The notes beneath the pieces are model-generated. The model saw only the letters and a list, made by a program, of their open reading frames with translations, searched no databases and was not told where the DNA came from. A program made the translations under genes and the position numbers. From Actomonas sp051209155 (GTDB lineage Bacteria > Verrucomicrobiota > Verrucomicrobiia > Opitutales > Opitutaceae), in the NCBI GenBank assembly GCA_051209155.1, contig JBPJGB010000002.1: a stretch of 64,000 nt of DNA, one strand, 5' to 3'. Positions 1 through 9,153 of this stretch are shown here, in pieces (position 1 is the stretch's first letter; each line of letters begins with the position of its first letter).

Positions 1-903
1 ATGGCATCGACTCCCATCGACTTTTTCAATCGCTACACCGGCCAGATCGAACGTGAGCAGGTTTATGGCGAAAAGTGGCTGCGTTGGGCCTACGAAACGG
101 GCCTCGGTCGAGCGACCACTTCGGTCCTGCTGCGCCGCAAATTCTTCTCTTGGTATTACGGCCTGCGCATGAATCGCGCCTACAGTGGCAACAAGGTGCT
201 GCCATTCGTCGTCGACTATAACCTGGATGCCGATGAATTCGGCAAGCAGGCGTGGGAATACCGGACCTTCAACGAGTTTTTCGCCCGCGCTCTCGCGCCC
301 ACCGCCCGTCCGATCGCGACGGGGGACGACGTTGCGGTCCTGCCGGCGGACGGTCGTCACTTGGCTTTTCCCAACGTGGACGAAGCCGATGGGTTTTATG
401 TGAAGGGCTCGAAATTCAGCCTCACCGAACTTTTCGGCAAAGCCGAGGACGCTGCTCCTTTCACCGGCGGGTCGATGGTGATCTCGCGGCTCTGCCCGGT
501 GGATTACCATCGATTCCACTTCCCGGTCGAGGGCGTGCCGGAGCCCGCCGAGCTCATCAATGGCTGGTTGTATTCGGTGAGCCCCATCGCCCTGCGCCGG
601 CAGGTGAAATATTTGGTGCAGAACAAACGCATGCGCACGCGCATCGACTCGCCGCGTTTTGGTCAAGTCGCGATGTTTGAAGTCGGCGCGACCTGTGTGG
701 GCACGATCAAACAACTGTTTGTCGAGGGTCGCACCAATGTGAAGGGGGAGGAGAAAGGGCTCTTCAAGTTTGGTGGATCCTGCGTGATCACGGTCTTCCA
801 AGCCGGCCGTATCACATTCGCTTCGGATCTGGTGGAGCACGGTCGCGCACAGCGTGAGGTCTACGCCAAGATGGGCGATGTTCTCGGTCACGCGACGAGC
901 TGA
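1..903 (+). CDS. psd: Phosphatidylserine decarboxylase, proenzyme
   Basis: This is a complete 300-residue protein of the phosphatidylserine decarboxylase family, which converts phosphatidylserine to phosphatidylethanolamine at the inner membrane. The N-terminus (FFNRYTGQIEREQVYGEKWL) and the central CPVDYHRFHFPVEG stretch are typical of the longer type II enzymes. The self-cleavage site is GGS at residues 258-260, followed by Cys261. In this family the chain is cut before the serine, which becomes the pyruvoyl cofactor. The ATG is the first base of the window, so an upstream start cannot be excluded, but the protein begins where its relatives do. The next feature, 67 bp downstream, is a tRNA. 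I am confident of the family and less sure of the exact start. Confidence 0.93.
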   Translation: MASTPIDFFNRYTGQIEREQVYGEKWLRWAYETGLGRATTSVLLRRKFFSWYYGLRMNRAYSGNKVLPFVVDYNLDADEFGKQAWEYRTFNEFFARALAPTARPIATGDDVAVLPADGRHLAFPNVDEADGFYVKGSKFSLTELFGKAEDAAPFTGGSMVISRLCPVDYHRFHFPVEGVPEPAELINGWLYSVSPIALRRQVKYLVQNKRMRTRIDSPRFGQVAMFEVGATCVGTIKQLFVEGRTNVKGEEKGLFKFGGSCVITVFQAGRITFASDLVEHGRAQREVYAKMGDVLGHATS

Positions 904-970
904 AAGCGACGCTCAAGTTCAGGCTTTCCCTGTGTGGCGCGGCGGCTTCACTGTCGGCCATCACACATCC

Positions 971-1054
971 GCTCGGGTGGTGGAATGGTAGACACGAGGG
1001 TCTTAGAAGCCCTTGCCGAATGGCGTGCTGGTTCGAGTCCAGTCCCGAGCACCA
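971..1054 (+). tRNA. tRNA-Leu (anticodon UAG)
   Basis: The acceptor stem GCTCGGG (971-977) pairs with CCCGAGC (1044-1050), followed by A and an encoded CCA. The anticodon stem AGGGT/GCCCT encloses the loop CTTAGAA, giving anticodon TAG, which reads CUA leucine codons. A long class II variable arm (GCC/GGC) and a T-arm with loop TTCGAGT follow. All parts fold well. The 3' end is duplicated downstream (see the direct repeat). Short reading frames across this region are not genes. Confidence 0.95.
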
Positions 1055-1233
1055 GCCTTCGCTCCTCACAGAGCTTCCGCTGGCGATGCCAGTTCTCGAA
1101 TTCACTGGGAGGGACTGGACGAGAAACATGGTTCGACGGAGCGCAGCGGAGAAGGGGCGCCCGGTAGGGCGATCTCGCGGGGGCGAGACCCCGCTTTGGC
1201 GGGGCCAATCCAGTCCCGAGCACCAGCCTTCGC
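1038..1233 (+). repeat. Direct repeat of the tRNA-Leu 3' end, 171 bp apart
   Basis: Positions 1038-1062 (the last part of the tRNA T-arm, acceptor strand, CCA and 8 bases beyond) recur identically at 1209-1233. The 25-bp direct repeat starts TCCAGTCCCGAGC in both copies. The upstream tRNA parts are absent at the second copy. Such a repeat is what an attachment site at a tRNA 3' end looks like after insertion of a short element, or it may come from local duplication. No integrase gene lies in between; the enclosed DNA is non-coding and hairpin-rich. Confidence 0.8.
1158..1204 (+). repeat. Three tandem GC-rich hairpins, REP-like element
   Basis: Three perfect short stem-loops follow one another: CGCCC/GGGCG with loop GGTA (1158-1171), CTCGC/GCGAG with loop GGGG (1174-1187), and CCCCGC/GCGGGG with loop TTTG (1189-1204). 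No T-tract follows, so a Rho-independent terminator is unlikely. The arrangement resembles short palindromic repeats that spread through intergenic DNA. It lies inside the tRNA 3'-end direct repeats. A further hairpin, CTGGC/GCCAG, is at 1080-1092. Confidence 0.6.
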
Positions 1234-1271
1234 GCTCTCCGGGGAGCGGCTGGCGGGGCCTGCTCTAAGGG

Positions 1272-1299
1272 AGGTCTCGGATCGAGCTACAGGAGACCT
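1272..1299 (-). terminator. Possible terminator hairpin after the GH2 gene
   Basis: A 7-bp perfect inverted repeat, AGGTCTC (1272-1278) and GAGACCT (1293-1299), lies just past the stop codon of the minus-strand glycoside hydrolase gene. No U-rich tail follows in that direction, so its role in ending transcription is a guess from position. Confidence 0.3.
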
Positions 1300-1302
1300 G
1301 GA

Positions 1303-4149
1303 TCAGTGAGCAGCAGACGTGAGTTGCGCGGGTTTCAGGCTCTCGGCGGTGGCGGTGAGGGTGACTTCCGTTTCGGAAGATTTCGCCTCCACGATCACCT
1401 GGGCCAAGCCGTTGAACAGGCGACGCTGTGGCGTCGCGGCAGGGCGGCGGATGCGGACGGTGCCGAGGTCATTGCGCTCGGGCACCCGGGTCGGACCGTC
1501 GAACGGAGTCACGATCATTTGGATACGATTTACGCCTGCCTGGAGGTGATCGCGATCAAGGGAGAGGGCGGGGCCTTGGCTGCTGGTGTCGAGATCGGTC
1601 GCGATCTCGCGGCCGTTCAGCCAGATGCGGGCGGAGCGGCCGACCATCGGCATGAAGAGGTCGTAAGTCGCTTTCTCTGGTTGCGTTTCGAGGGTGAAGG
1701 TGCCCGTGAGGTCGTAGCGTTGGCCGCCGGTTGGAACGGTTGCCCCCCACGCGCCGAGCGGTGCCATTGGAGGCATTTGTTCCGGATGGTCAGACGGTGA
1801 GTCGGTGCCGGCGGCCGCGATGGCTCCCCGCCAATCATCGACCAAGAGAAGCGTGTCATTGACCAGAAAGCGATCGGGCTCGTGGCTCGACGGGTCGCCG
1901 TTACCGACACCGATGATGCGCCCACCAGTGACTTCGAAGCTAACTTCGTTTTGTGCAGTCGGGACGGGTCGGCCGGATTCATCGTGGGCGCTTACGGAGT
2001 AGATCACCACCGGGCGTCCATGCGGGCCCGGAGGGGGGCGAGTGGCAGCGAGGTCCAGTCTCGTCGGCTCGCCCGTGGTTTCGATCACCGTGGTCTGCAC
2101 GACCGCGTCGTTGCGGAAACCACGCGCCTCGAGTCGGCCGGGTGCGTAGGGGACCTCCCAAGTGAGCTTGCTCTGGTCGGGAACGTTTTGCCGGCCGAGG
2201 GACTCGCCGTTGAGCAGCAGTTCCACCGTCTCGTGGTTGGAGTAGGCGGTGACTTCGATCGTGTGGCCTACGCGGTCGGGCCAATTCCAATGCGGCGCGA
2301 GGTGGAGGGTCGGTTCGTCGGTCCACCACGCTTTGAAGTAGTAGGTGCTGTCCTTGGGGAAGCCACAGAGGTCGAACAATCCGAACTGGGATGAAACCGC
2401 CGGCCAAGCGAAGGGGGTAGGCTCGCCGCGGTAGTCGAAGCCGGTCCAGTAGAACAGGCCGGCGAGAAAGGGCCGCGCGGAATAGAACTTCCAGCCGACC
2501 TCATTGTTGCCGCCGGTGTCGCCTTTGACCTGGGGGGCAAGGTGGCCGCGTGCGGCATCGGTGACGAAGATGCCGCGCGTGCTTTGGGTGGAGGTTTCCT
2601 CCGAGCCAAAGCCGGGTTGGTGCGGGAAATCGGCGTGCTGTTGGTCGGGGTCGCTTTGATTGATGTAGTTGTAGCCGACAACATCGGTCGTGGTGGACGA
2701 GCCGCCCCAGCCGCCGGAGATAGCCACAGTCGTGCGGCGCGAGGGATCGAGGCGGCGGGCGAAGTCCTGCATGGTTTGGGTGATGCGCGCGCCGAATTCG
2801 TTGCCTTCGATGCGCCACTCTTCGTTGCCAACCGACCAGATGATGACGCTCGGATGATTGCGGTCGCGCCGGATCATGCGGGAGAGCTCGTCAAGGTGCA
2901 GAGCGCTGCTCCCCATCAGCCGGTTTTCGTCTACGACCAGCACGCCGAGTCGGTCACAGGCGGCAAGGAGCTCTGGTGCCGGCGGGCGGTGTCCGGTGCG
3001 GATGGCGTTGACACCAAACTCCTTCAGCCGCCGCAGCCGGAAATCATACAGCGCGTCGGGCACCGCGGCGCCGACCCCGGCGTGATCCTGGTGCAGGTTG
3101 ATGCCCTTCAATTTCACGTGTTCCTCGTTGAGGAAGAAACCTTCGTCGGGGGCCCAGCGGATCGAACGGATGCCAAACGGGGTTTCGGTCCGATCCAGTT
3201 CCACTTCATCGCGATCGAGGATGGTGGTGACGACGGTGTAGCGTTGCGGTGTGTGCAGAGACCACAGCGCGGGCGCACCCACTGGAAGCCTCGTCTGGAG
3301 AGTGGTCTCGCTACCCGGTTGCAGCGGCGCGGGCGTGAGGGTGGAGGTGCCCACCGTCTTGCCGTGGGGATCGACCAAGGCGTGCCGCAGGAAAATGCCG
3401 GTCTCTTCCCGTCCGCTGTGGCGGACTTCGGTCCCGATGTGGACCACCGCCGATTGGTGATCGGTGGCGAGCTCCGTCGTGATAGCGGTGCCCCACGGCT
3501 TCACGTGCACGGGGGCGGTCTTGAGTAACCAGACGTGGCGAGTGATACCGGCGCCCTCGTAGAACCAGCCTTCCTCCATGGAGGCGTCGACCCGCACGGC
3601 GATGGTGTTGTCGCCGCCGTAATTGAGGTAGTCGGTGACGTCGTATTGAAAGCCCGAATACCCGCTGGCGTGTTCGCCCACGAAGAATCCGTTCACCCAA
3701 ACGCGGCTGGCGCGAAAGACCCCGTCGAACTCCAGTGAAATGCGACGCCCGAAATCGGACTCGGCGATGGTGAAGCGGCGGCGATACCAACCGACCGAGC
3801 GCTCCGGGAAACCTTTGCCGGCAGCCTTGTAGCCATGGCTGTGGCTCCCAGCCGGAGAGAATGGAGCCTCGACGGCCCAATCGTGAGGCAGGTCCAGCTC
3901 CCGCCACGCGCGGTCGTCGAAGTCGGCCGCCGCCGGCCCGTCGCCAAAGCCGGTTTTGGCCAGGTAGGAAAAGTAGCCGGTCGCGTGGGCAAAGTCCCGC
4001 GCGGTGTCGGATGGATGACCAAAGGCGAAGCGCCAGTGGGCATCGATGAGCGTGCGTTCCCGCGGTGAAGCGGCGGCGGCGCTTAGCGCGATGAAGAGGG
4101 CGAGGCAGCCTGCCAGTGACGGGGCGAAAGATCGACGGGGGGCAAACAT
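1303..4149 (-). CDS. Exported glycoside hydrolase family 2 protein (beta-galactosidase/beta-glucuronidase-like)
   Basis: This 948-residue protein has an N-terminal signal peptide (hydrophobic core LAGCLALFIALSAAAA), so it should act outside the cytoplasm. The GH2 layout is clear: a jelly-roll sugar-binding domain (about 35-210), an Ig-like domain (about 215-325), a TIM barrel (about 330-620) and C-terminal beta domains, with an extra C-terminal stretch to 948. The acid/base glutamate is expected at Glu443 in WSVGNEEW and the nucleophile at about Glu517 in FGSEETS. GH2 enzymes remove beta-linked galactose, glucuronate, mannose or similar sugars; the substrate cannot be read from sequence. It is the last gene of a minus-strand run with a reductase-like and an isomerase-like gene, fitting breakdown of a glycoside. 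The spacer of 56 bp before it could hold its own promoter. Confidence 0.9.
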   Translation of the reverse strand: MFAPRRSFAPSLAGCLALFIALSAAAASPRERTLIDAHWRFAFGHPSDTARDFAHATGYFSYLAKTGFGDGPAAADFDDRAWRELDLPHDWAVEAPFSPAGSHSHGYKAAGKGFPERSVGWYRRRFTIAESDFGRRISLEFDGVFRASRVWVNGFFVGEHASGYSGFQYDVTDYLNYGGDNTIAVRVDASMEEGWFYEGAGITRHVWLLKTAPVHVKPWGTAITTELATDHQSAVVHIGTEVRHSGREETGIFLRHALVDPHGKTVGTSTLTPAPLQPGSETTLQTRLPVGAPALWSLHTPQRYTVVTTILDRDEVELDRTETPFGIRSIRWAPDEGFFLNEEHVKLKGINLHQDHAGVGAAVPDALYDFRLRRLKEFGVNAIRTGHRPPAPELLAACDRLGVLVVDENRLMGSSALHLDELSRMIRRDRNHPSVIIWSVGNEEWRIEGNEFGARITQTMQDFARRLDPSRRTTVAISGGWGGSSTTTDVVGYNYINQSDPDQQHADFPHQPGFGSEETSTQSTRGIFVTDAARGHLAPQVKGDTGGNNEVGWKFYSARPFLAGLFYWTGFDYRGEPTPFAWPAVSSQFGLFDLCGFPKDSTYYFKAWWTDEPTLHLAPHWNWPDRVGHTIEVTAYSNHETVELLLNGESLGRQNVPDQSKLTWEVPYAPGRLEARGFRNDAVVQTTVIETTGEPTRLDLAATRPPPGPHGRPVVIYSVSAHDESGRPVPTAQNEVSFEVTGGRIIGVGNGDPSSHEPDRFLVNDTLLLVDDWRGAIAAAGTDSPSDHPEQMPPMAPLGAWGATVPTGGQRYDLTGTFTLETQPEKATYDLFMPMVGRSARIWLNGREIATDLDTSSQGPALSLDRDHLQAGVNRIQMIVTPFDGPTRVPERNDLGTVRIRRPAATPQRRLFNGLAQVIVEAKSSETEVTLTATAESLKPAQLTSAAH

Positions 4150-4205
4150 GGGACCTTATGTTCTGCCGCCAGCGGAGGAGGTGGTCAATCCGGCCTACCC
4201 TGCGC

Positions 4206-5099
4206 TCATTTGGGGGTGGTATCCAGAGCCTGCAGCAGCGTCAGCGCCATCTGATTGAGGGGCGTTGGAATACCGTGGCGCAGCCCGGCGCGAACCACGG
4301 CGCCGTTGCGTGCGTCGACTTCCAGCGGGCGGCCGGCGGCGCGATCGGCTTGCAGGGAATTTACACCGTCGGGCGAGGCTTGGCGCATGCTCTCGAGAAT
4401 CTCATCGGGCAGCGAATCGGGGAGGTCGGCACCTTCGGCCCGCGCGACCGTGAGCGTCTCGATCATCATCGCCCGCATAAGGTCGGCGATGTCCATCTGC
4501 TGCACGATACGATTTGGCTGCAGCAGCAAGGCGTTGAGCGCACCGGGGGCGTTGAGGGTGAGCTTGCGCCAGAGCACGGTGGTGAAGTCCGTGGCGGTGG
4601 CGGCGTCGATCGGGGTGTGGGTGAACAGCTCGACGAAGGCGTGACCCAGACGGTCGTCCGGCACCCGCAGCAGGCCCCATGCGCGCTGGTGGAATTTGCC
4701 GGGAGCCATGCGTTCGGCGGGGATGTCGACCATGACGGGCAGCACTTGGTCGGGCGAAACAAGGCCGGCGAAACGCTCACGGTGTTCGACGCCGTTTTGC
4801 AGGATCGCGACCCGCGTCTGCGGACCAACGAGCCGCTGCAACCACGGGGCGATTGCCGGGACGTGGTAGGCTTTCGTAGCGACCAAGACCCAATCAAATT
4901 CGAGGGGGTCCGGCGCGTCGGAATCGGTCAGGAACGCTGGAGCAGTGCGGATGGTCTCGCCGTCGGGTGTGAGCAGGGAGAGTTCGGCAAAGGGAGTGCG
5001 CACGACGAGGTGGAGTGCGATTTCCGACTGCGCGCCGAGGTGCGCGGCGATCGTGCCGCCGATGGCGCCCGGACCGATCAGAGCGACGCGTGTGGCCAT
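4206..5099 (-). CDS. Ketopantoate reductase (ApbA/PanE)-like NAD(P)-dependent dehydrogenase
   Basis: The protein opens directly with a Rossmann motif (ALIGPGAIGG). It keeps the family's catalytic features: Lys179 with Asn183 and Asn189 in WRKLTLNAPGALNAL, and Glu260 in GRPLEVDARNG (297 residues, numbered from the ATG at 5099). An in-frame TTG at 5126 would add nine residues and overlap the upstream stop, but the ATG puts the nucleotide-binding strand at the usual place. Family members reduce 2-dehydropantoate to pantoate, but many relatives reduce other 2-keto acids. Its position between a sugar isomerase-like gene and a glycoside hydrolase makes a role in sugar or keto-acid metabolism as likely as pantothenate synthesis, so no gene symbol is given. 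Confidence 0.85.
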   Translation of the reverse strand: MATRVALIGPGAIGGTIAAHLGAQSEIALHLVVRTPFAELSLLTPDGETIRTAPAFLTDSDAPDPLEFDWVLVATKAYHVPAIAPWLQRLVGPQTRVAILQNGVEHRERFAGLVSPDQVLPVMVDIPAERMAPGKFHQRAWGLLRVPDDRLGHAFVELFTHTPIDAATATDFTTVLWRKLTLNAPGALNALLLQPNRIVQQMDIADLMRAMMIETLTVARAEGADLPDSLPDEILESMRQASPDGVNSLQADRAAGRPLEVDARNGAVVRAGLRHGIPTPLNQMALTLLQALDTTPK

Positions 5100-5122
5100 G
5101 CGATGCGGTCGGCGGATCGGGC

Positions 5123-6082
5123 TCAACCGGCGTCGGCGTCGCGGTAGGCGCGCAGCAAGGCTTGCTCGCCCTCGGCCCCGCGTTGGGACTTGCCGTGCTC
5201 CATGCCGACCACGCCCGTCCAGCCCTTGGCGCGCAGGTGGGCGAAGACCCTGCGGTAGTTGATCTCGCCGGTGCCGGGCTCGTTGCGACCGGGGTTGTCA
5301 CCACATTGGAAATACGCGATTTCGTCCCAGCACTGGTCGATGTTGGGGATGAGATTTCCTTCGGAAATCTGTTGGTGATAGATGTCGAAAAGGATTTTGC
5401 AGGCCGGGCTGTTGACCGCTTTGCACACGGCGTAGGCTTGGTCGGAATGTTGCAGCCAGACACCGCCGTGGTCGCGGTGCCAGTTGAGCGGTTCGAGCAC
5501 CATGGTGAGGTCGTGTGGCTCGAGCATCGCGGCGCAGCGGCGGAGCAGCTCCACGACGTTGGCGAACTGATAACCCTCGGAAAGGCGCGGGCCGCCGTAG
5601 GCGTTCCACCGTTCGTCGGATTTGGCCTGCTGGTCGACGGTGCCGGGAACGACGGTCATCCACTTCGCGCCACAACGTTTGGCGACCTCGACGGCGTTGT
5701 GCACGGCGTCGAGCACGCGCGCCTGGCTGGCCTCGCTTTTTACGGCGAAGGAGGGGGTCTCGAAATCCGCAAAGGCAACGAACACGCCCATCTGCATCTT
5801 GTGCGCGGCAAGGGCCGCCCCGATGGCTTCCTGCTCCGCGACGGGCCGACCCGGCATACCGTTGTCCTCCCACGCGGTGAATCCTCGGGCGGCGGCGAAG
5901 GCGATCTGCTCGAGGACGTCCGGACCGGCGAGGTTGTGGAACATGCCGGGGTGGGGAGCGTAGCCGAGGCTGAAAGGGGGCAGGGCTGCGGGGGAGGCTT
6001 GGGCGGCGAGACGACGCGGTCCGAGGGCGGCGAGGGCAGCGCCAGCGGTGAGGGTATGGCGGAGGAAGGAACGACGTTGCAT
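5123..6082 (-). CDS. Tat-exported TIM-barrel sugar isomerase/epimerase, hydroxypyruvate-isomerase-like
   Basis: This 319-residue protein starts with a twin-arginine signal (QRRSFLRHTLTAGAALAAL, cleavage likely after AAQA), so a folded, perhaps metal-bound, protein is exported. The rest is an AP-endonuclease-2-like TIM barrel of the sugar phosphate isomerase/epimerase family. Glutamates in VLEPLNWH and GVVGMEHG sit where the family's metal and proton-transfer residues lie, and the EPGTGEINY stretch matches hydroxypyruvate isomerases. Exported Tat forms are frequent in Planctomycetes and Verrucomicrobia. The true substrate is unknown. Its stop lies 23 bp from the chosen start of the next gene, so the two are probably co-transcribed. 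Confidence 0.85.
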   Translation of the reverse strand: MQRRSFLRHTLTAGAALAALGPRRLAAQASPAALPPFSLGYAPHPGMFHNLAGPDVLEQIAFAAARGFTAWEDNGMPGRPVAEQEAIGAALAAHKMQMGVFVAFADFETPSFAVKSEASQARVLDAVHNAVEVAKRCGAKWMTVVPGTVDQQAKSDERWNAYGGPRLSEGYQFANVVELLRRCAAMLEPHDLTMVLEPLNWHRDHGGVWLQHSDQAYAVCKAVNSPACKILFDIYHQQISEGNLIPNIDQCWDEIAYFQCGDNPGRNEPGTGEINYRRVFAHLRAKGWTGVVGMEHGKSQRGAEGEQALLRAYRDADAG

Positions 6083-6120
6083 GGGGTAAGGGGGCGTGCC
6101 GGCCAGGGGCGTTGGCTGAT

Positions 6121-7398
6121 CTAGATGTTGAAGTTGCTGCTGAGCGAAAAGATCGCGCTCACCATGGCGTAGGCAATGAAACCGACGAAGAGAAACACAC
6201 TGAGGAGGACGCCGCTGGCCAGCACCTTCGTGAAGGTGTTGAGCTGCGAGCTGATGTGTTTGCGGTAAGTGAGTGCGGTCTTCTTGAGCGAAGGGACGAC
6301 GTTGCCGGTGTTTTCACCGACGGCGAGCTGGTCGAGCACGAGGTCGGGGAAACAACCGGTGCCGGGCAGGGCTTGGGAGAGCGATTCGCCTTCGAGGATG
6401 CGATCGGTCGCGGCGTCGAAGGCCGAGCGGTGCACGCGGTTCTGGATCTGCTTCTCCGTCATACGCAGGGCCTCGGCGGTGGTGATGCCGTTCTCGAGGA
6501 GCACCGACAGCGTTTGACTGAAAGCGAGCACCGTCTGGCTCTGGATGAACGGGCCGAAGAGCGGCGCGCGCAGCAGCCAACGATCGGTGACCACCCGCCC
6601 CACCTCGGTGGCGCGCCACCGCCAAAAACTCACCGCGAGGAACGCGATGCCGGCGAGGACGACGAGGCCGTATTTGAGCGCAAATTCCGAGGTCGCGACG
6701 AGCAGGGCGGTCGACCACGGCAGGTCACCGCCGAGGGCGTTGAGCAGGGACTGCAGACGCGGCAGGAGGAAGAAGAGGAAGAACAGGATCACGCCCGTTG
6801 CGACGACCGTCATGAAGATCGGGTAGGCGAGGGCGTTGCCGAGTTGGCGCTGCATTTCACGCTGGTCGGTGAGGTGCTCGATGATGCGCGCCAGGGTGTC
6901 GTTGAGGTTGCCGGTGGCCTCGCCGGCTTGGATGAGGTTGACGGTCGATTCGTCGAAGACCTGCGGGAAGTCGACCAGGGCGCGCGAGAGGTTGGCGCCT
7001 TCGGAGAGACGTTCCCACACTTCGGTGCTCAGGCCTTTGAGCACGGGATCTTTGAGCCGGGTGGCGAGCAGACGGATCGCTTCGCCCGCGGAGAGTCCGC
7101 TGGAGGTGAGATCGTAAACCGCTTGAAGAAAGGGGAGGCGGTGCTTGCGGGTAAACTTCACCTTGCCCCGCGGACGGGTCGAGGTGGTCGCCTCGTCGCG
7201 CGGTGCGGTGGTCGCGACCGCCGCGGGCTTCGGCTTCTTCGCTTTGCGCGGAGCCGCGCTGGAGCGTTCGTCGAGTTTGAGCGGTTGCAGGCCGCGGGCC
7301 TGCAGGCGCCTCAGGGCGTCCTTGCGCGTGGGCGCCTCGAGTTCGTCGGCCACGGCTTGGCCGGAACGGTCACGAGCGGTGAAGGCGAAGCGGGGCAT
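6121..7398 (-). CDS. gspF: Type II secretion/type IV pilus inner-membrane protein GspF/PilC
   Basis: This 425-residue polytopic protein has two copies of the T2SSF domain. Each carries the family signature: LIQAGEATGNL near residues 155-165 and VGENTGNV in the second copy. Membrane segments lie near 193-214, 243-259 and 395-418. The N-terminal 45 residues (FAFTARDRSGQAVADELEA) are the usual cytoplasmic start. A proline/lysine/threonine-rich linker (about 48-80) is longer than in most relatives. The gene starts three bases after the gspE stop, so they form one operon. It serves as the inner-membrane platform that couples the ATPase to pseudopilus assembly. Pilus and secretion versions cannot be told apart here, but the adjoining secretin and ATPase make type II secretion likely. 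Confidence 0.92.
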   Translation of the reverse strand: MPRFAFTARDRSGQAVADELEAPTRKDALRRLQARGLQPLKLDERSSAAPRKAKKPKPAAVATTAPRDEATTSTRPRGKVKFTRKHRLPFLQAVYDLTSSGLSAGEAIRLLATRLKDPVLKGLSTEVWERLSEGANLSRALVDFPQVFDESTVNLIQAGEATGNLNDTLARIIEHLTDQREMQRQLGNALAYPIFMTVVATGVILFFLFFLLPRLQSLLNALGGDLPWSTALLVATSEFALKYGLVVLAGIAFLAVSFWRWRATEVGRVVTDRWLLRAPLFGPFIQSQTVLAFSQTLSVLLENGITTAEALRMTEKQIQNRVHRSAFDAATDRILEGESLSQALPGTGCFPDLVLDQLAVGENTGNVVPSLKKTALTYRKHISSQLNTFTKVLASGVLLSVFLFVGFIAYAMVSAIFSLSSNFNI

Positions 7399-7401
7399 GG
7401 G

Positions 7402-9147
7402 TCAGGACTCGGTCACGGTGACGACGCGGAGGACCTCGTCCATGGTGGTGTGGCCGTTCTTGATTTTGTCCCAGCCCGATTGGCCGAGGGTGCGCATGCC
7501 GTTCTTGCGGGCGACCTGGCCGAGGGTGCGGGTCGATTCGCGCTGGAGCACGAGCTCGTGCAGCTCCTCGTTAAGGCGGAAGATTTCGAAGATGCCGATG
7601 CGGCCGCGATAGCCCGTGCCGCGGCAGCGGTCGCAACCACAGGGGACTTTGAGGGTGGCGACTTGATGCTCGGGTTTGTCCGGGTCGAGCCCGAGCACCA
7701 GCATGTTCTCGCGCAGTTTGATCGGGTTGACCGGTTCGTCCTTGGCGCAGGTCGGGCACAGGCGTCGGACGAGGCGCTGGGCGATGACGAGCTCGATGGA
7801 GGACGCGACGAGGAAGGGCTCGATGCCCATGTCGACGAGACGCGTAATGGCGCCGGGCGCGTCATTGGTATGAATGGTGGAGAACACCAAGTGACCGGTG
7901 AGTGAGGCGCGGATGGCGATGTCGGCCGTTTCGCGGTCGCGGATTTCACCGACCATGATGACGTCGGGGTCTTGGCGCAGCACGTGGCGCAGGGCGCTGG
8001 CAAAGGTGAGGCCAATCTCGGAGCGAACCTGGAGTTGGTTGACGCCCTCGATCTCGTATTCGATCGGATCCTCGATGGTGATGATGCGCAGGTCGACCGA
8101 GTTGATCTTGCGCAAGAAGGCGTTGAGTGAAGTGGACTTGCCGGAGCCGGTCGGACCGGTGACGAGGATGATGCCGTGAGGGAAATCGAGGACCTTGGAG
8201 ATGATCTCCTGCTCCTCTTGGCTCATGCCGAGCTTCTCCATCGAGAAGGCCTGTTTCTTCTGGTTGAGCAGGCGCAGGGAGATCGATTCGGCGTAGATGG
8301 TCGGGAAGGTCGAGACGCGGATGTCGAGCACGGCGCCGCCGGCGCGAAAGTTGATGCGGCCGTCCTGAGGCAGGCGTTTCTCCGAGATGTTGAGCCGCGC
8401 CATGATCTTCACGCGGGAGATGATGGCGTCCTGGTAGCGCAGCAGGTTCTCCGGCACGGGCACGGGCACGAGCAGGCCGTCGACCCGGTAGCGGATGCGG
8501 AGCTGGCCCTCCTGCGGCTCAAAGTGAATGTCAGTTGCCTCGTCGGTGATGGCCTGACTGATGACGTCGGTGACGAAGCGCACGACGGCGGCGTCTTCGT
8601 CCACGATTTCAGCCTCGGCGGCCGCGGATTCGGGTGCGAGGTAGTCCTCGTCGCCATCTTCGAGGGAACCGGCACCTACGCCAAAATGTTCGACGATGAG
8701 CTGGTGGATGCGTTCGGGGACAGCGAGGTGCCAGACCACCGGGCGGGCCGTGAAGGTGTGTATCCAGTCCGCCATGACGTCGTCGGCTGGCCAGGCGGTG
8801 GCGAGGTGCAACGGAGTTTTGGCGAGTTCCTCATCGGAGATCGGTTCCTCGGGATCAGCGTCGGGCGCGCGGGGCGGCGCGAGGTCGATGGGCAGGATCT
8901 GATACTCGTGGACAAGGCGGGCGGGCAGCAGGCGCAGCGACAGGCCGTCGGCACGCAGGTCGGAGGCGATGTCGAGTCCGGTGGCCGCGGCGAGCTTCTC
9001 CAAGGTGACGGCTTCGGTCTCCTCGCGGGCGGCGGCGAGCGCGGCGACGCGGGCGTGGCGTGGCGACTCGAGGACGGCGAGCAGCTTTTCCTCGTCGAGC
9101 GCTTCCACCAGCGCGGCTGGCAGGGTTTCGGCGGCGGTGAGGCTCAT
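7402..9147 (-). CDS. gspE: Type II secretion ATPase GspE/PilB
   Basis: This 581-residue hexameric motor ATPase has N-terminal MshEN/T2SSE_N-type regions (about 1-170), an N2 domain and a C-terminal RecA-like domain. Walker A is GPTGSGKST at 331-339 (Lys337). The Asp box IEDPIEY, the Walker B region with Glu401 (VIMVGEIRD) and the His box follow. A zinc-binding tetracysteine is present: Cys464/Cys467 (CPTC) and Cys505/Cys508 (CDRC), with an extra Cys503. It powers pseudopilus growth from the cytoplasmic face. The gene lies six bases after gspD and three before gspF. No pseudopilin genes adjoin. Confidence 0.95.
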   Translation of the reverse strand: MSLTAAETLPAALVEALDEEKLLAVLESPRHARVAALAAAREETEAVTLEKLAAATGLDIASDLRADGLSLRLLPARLVHEYQILPIDLAPPRAPDADPEEPISDEELAKTPLHLATAWPADDVMADWIHTFTARPVVWHLAVPERIHQLIVEHFGVGAGSLEDGDEDYLAPESAAAEAEIVDEDAAVVRFVTDVISQAITDEATDIHFEPQEGQLRIRYRVDGLLVPVPVPENLLRYQDAIISRVKIMARLNISEKRLPQDGRINFRAGGAVLDIRVSTFPTIYAESISLRLLNQKKQAFSMEKLGMSQEEQEIISKVLDFPHGIILVTGPTGSGKSTSLNAFLRKINSVDLRIITIEDPIEYEIEGVNQLQVRSEIGLTFASALRHVLRQDPDVIMVGEIRDRETADIAIRASLTGHLVFSTIHTNDAPGAITRLVDMGIEPFLVASSIELVIAQRLVRRLCPTCAKDEPVNPIKLRENMLVLGLDPDKPEHQVATLKVPCGCDRCRGTGYRGRIGIFEIFRLNEELHELVLQRESTRTLGQVARKNGMRTLGQSGWDKIKNGHTTMDEVLRVVTVTES

Positions 9148-9153
9148 CGGGGC

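Noticed and set aside
934..1309. Several small open frames across the tRNA-Leu and hairpin element
   Set aside because: They overlap a well-folded tRNA and palindromic DNA, and no product resembles a protein family.
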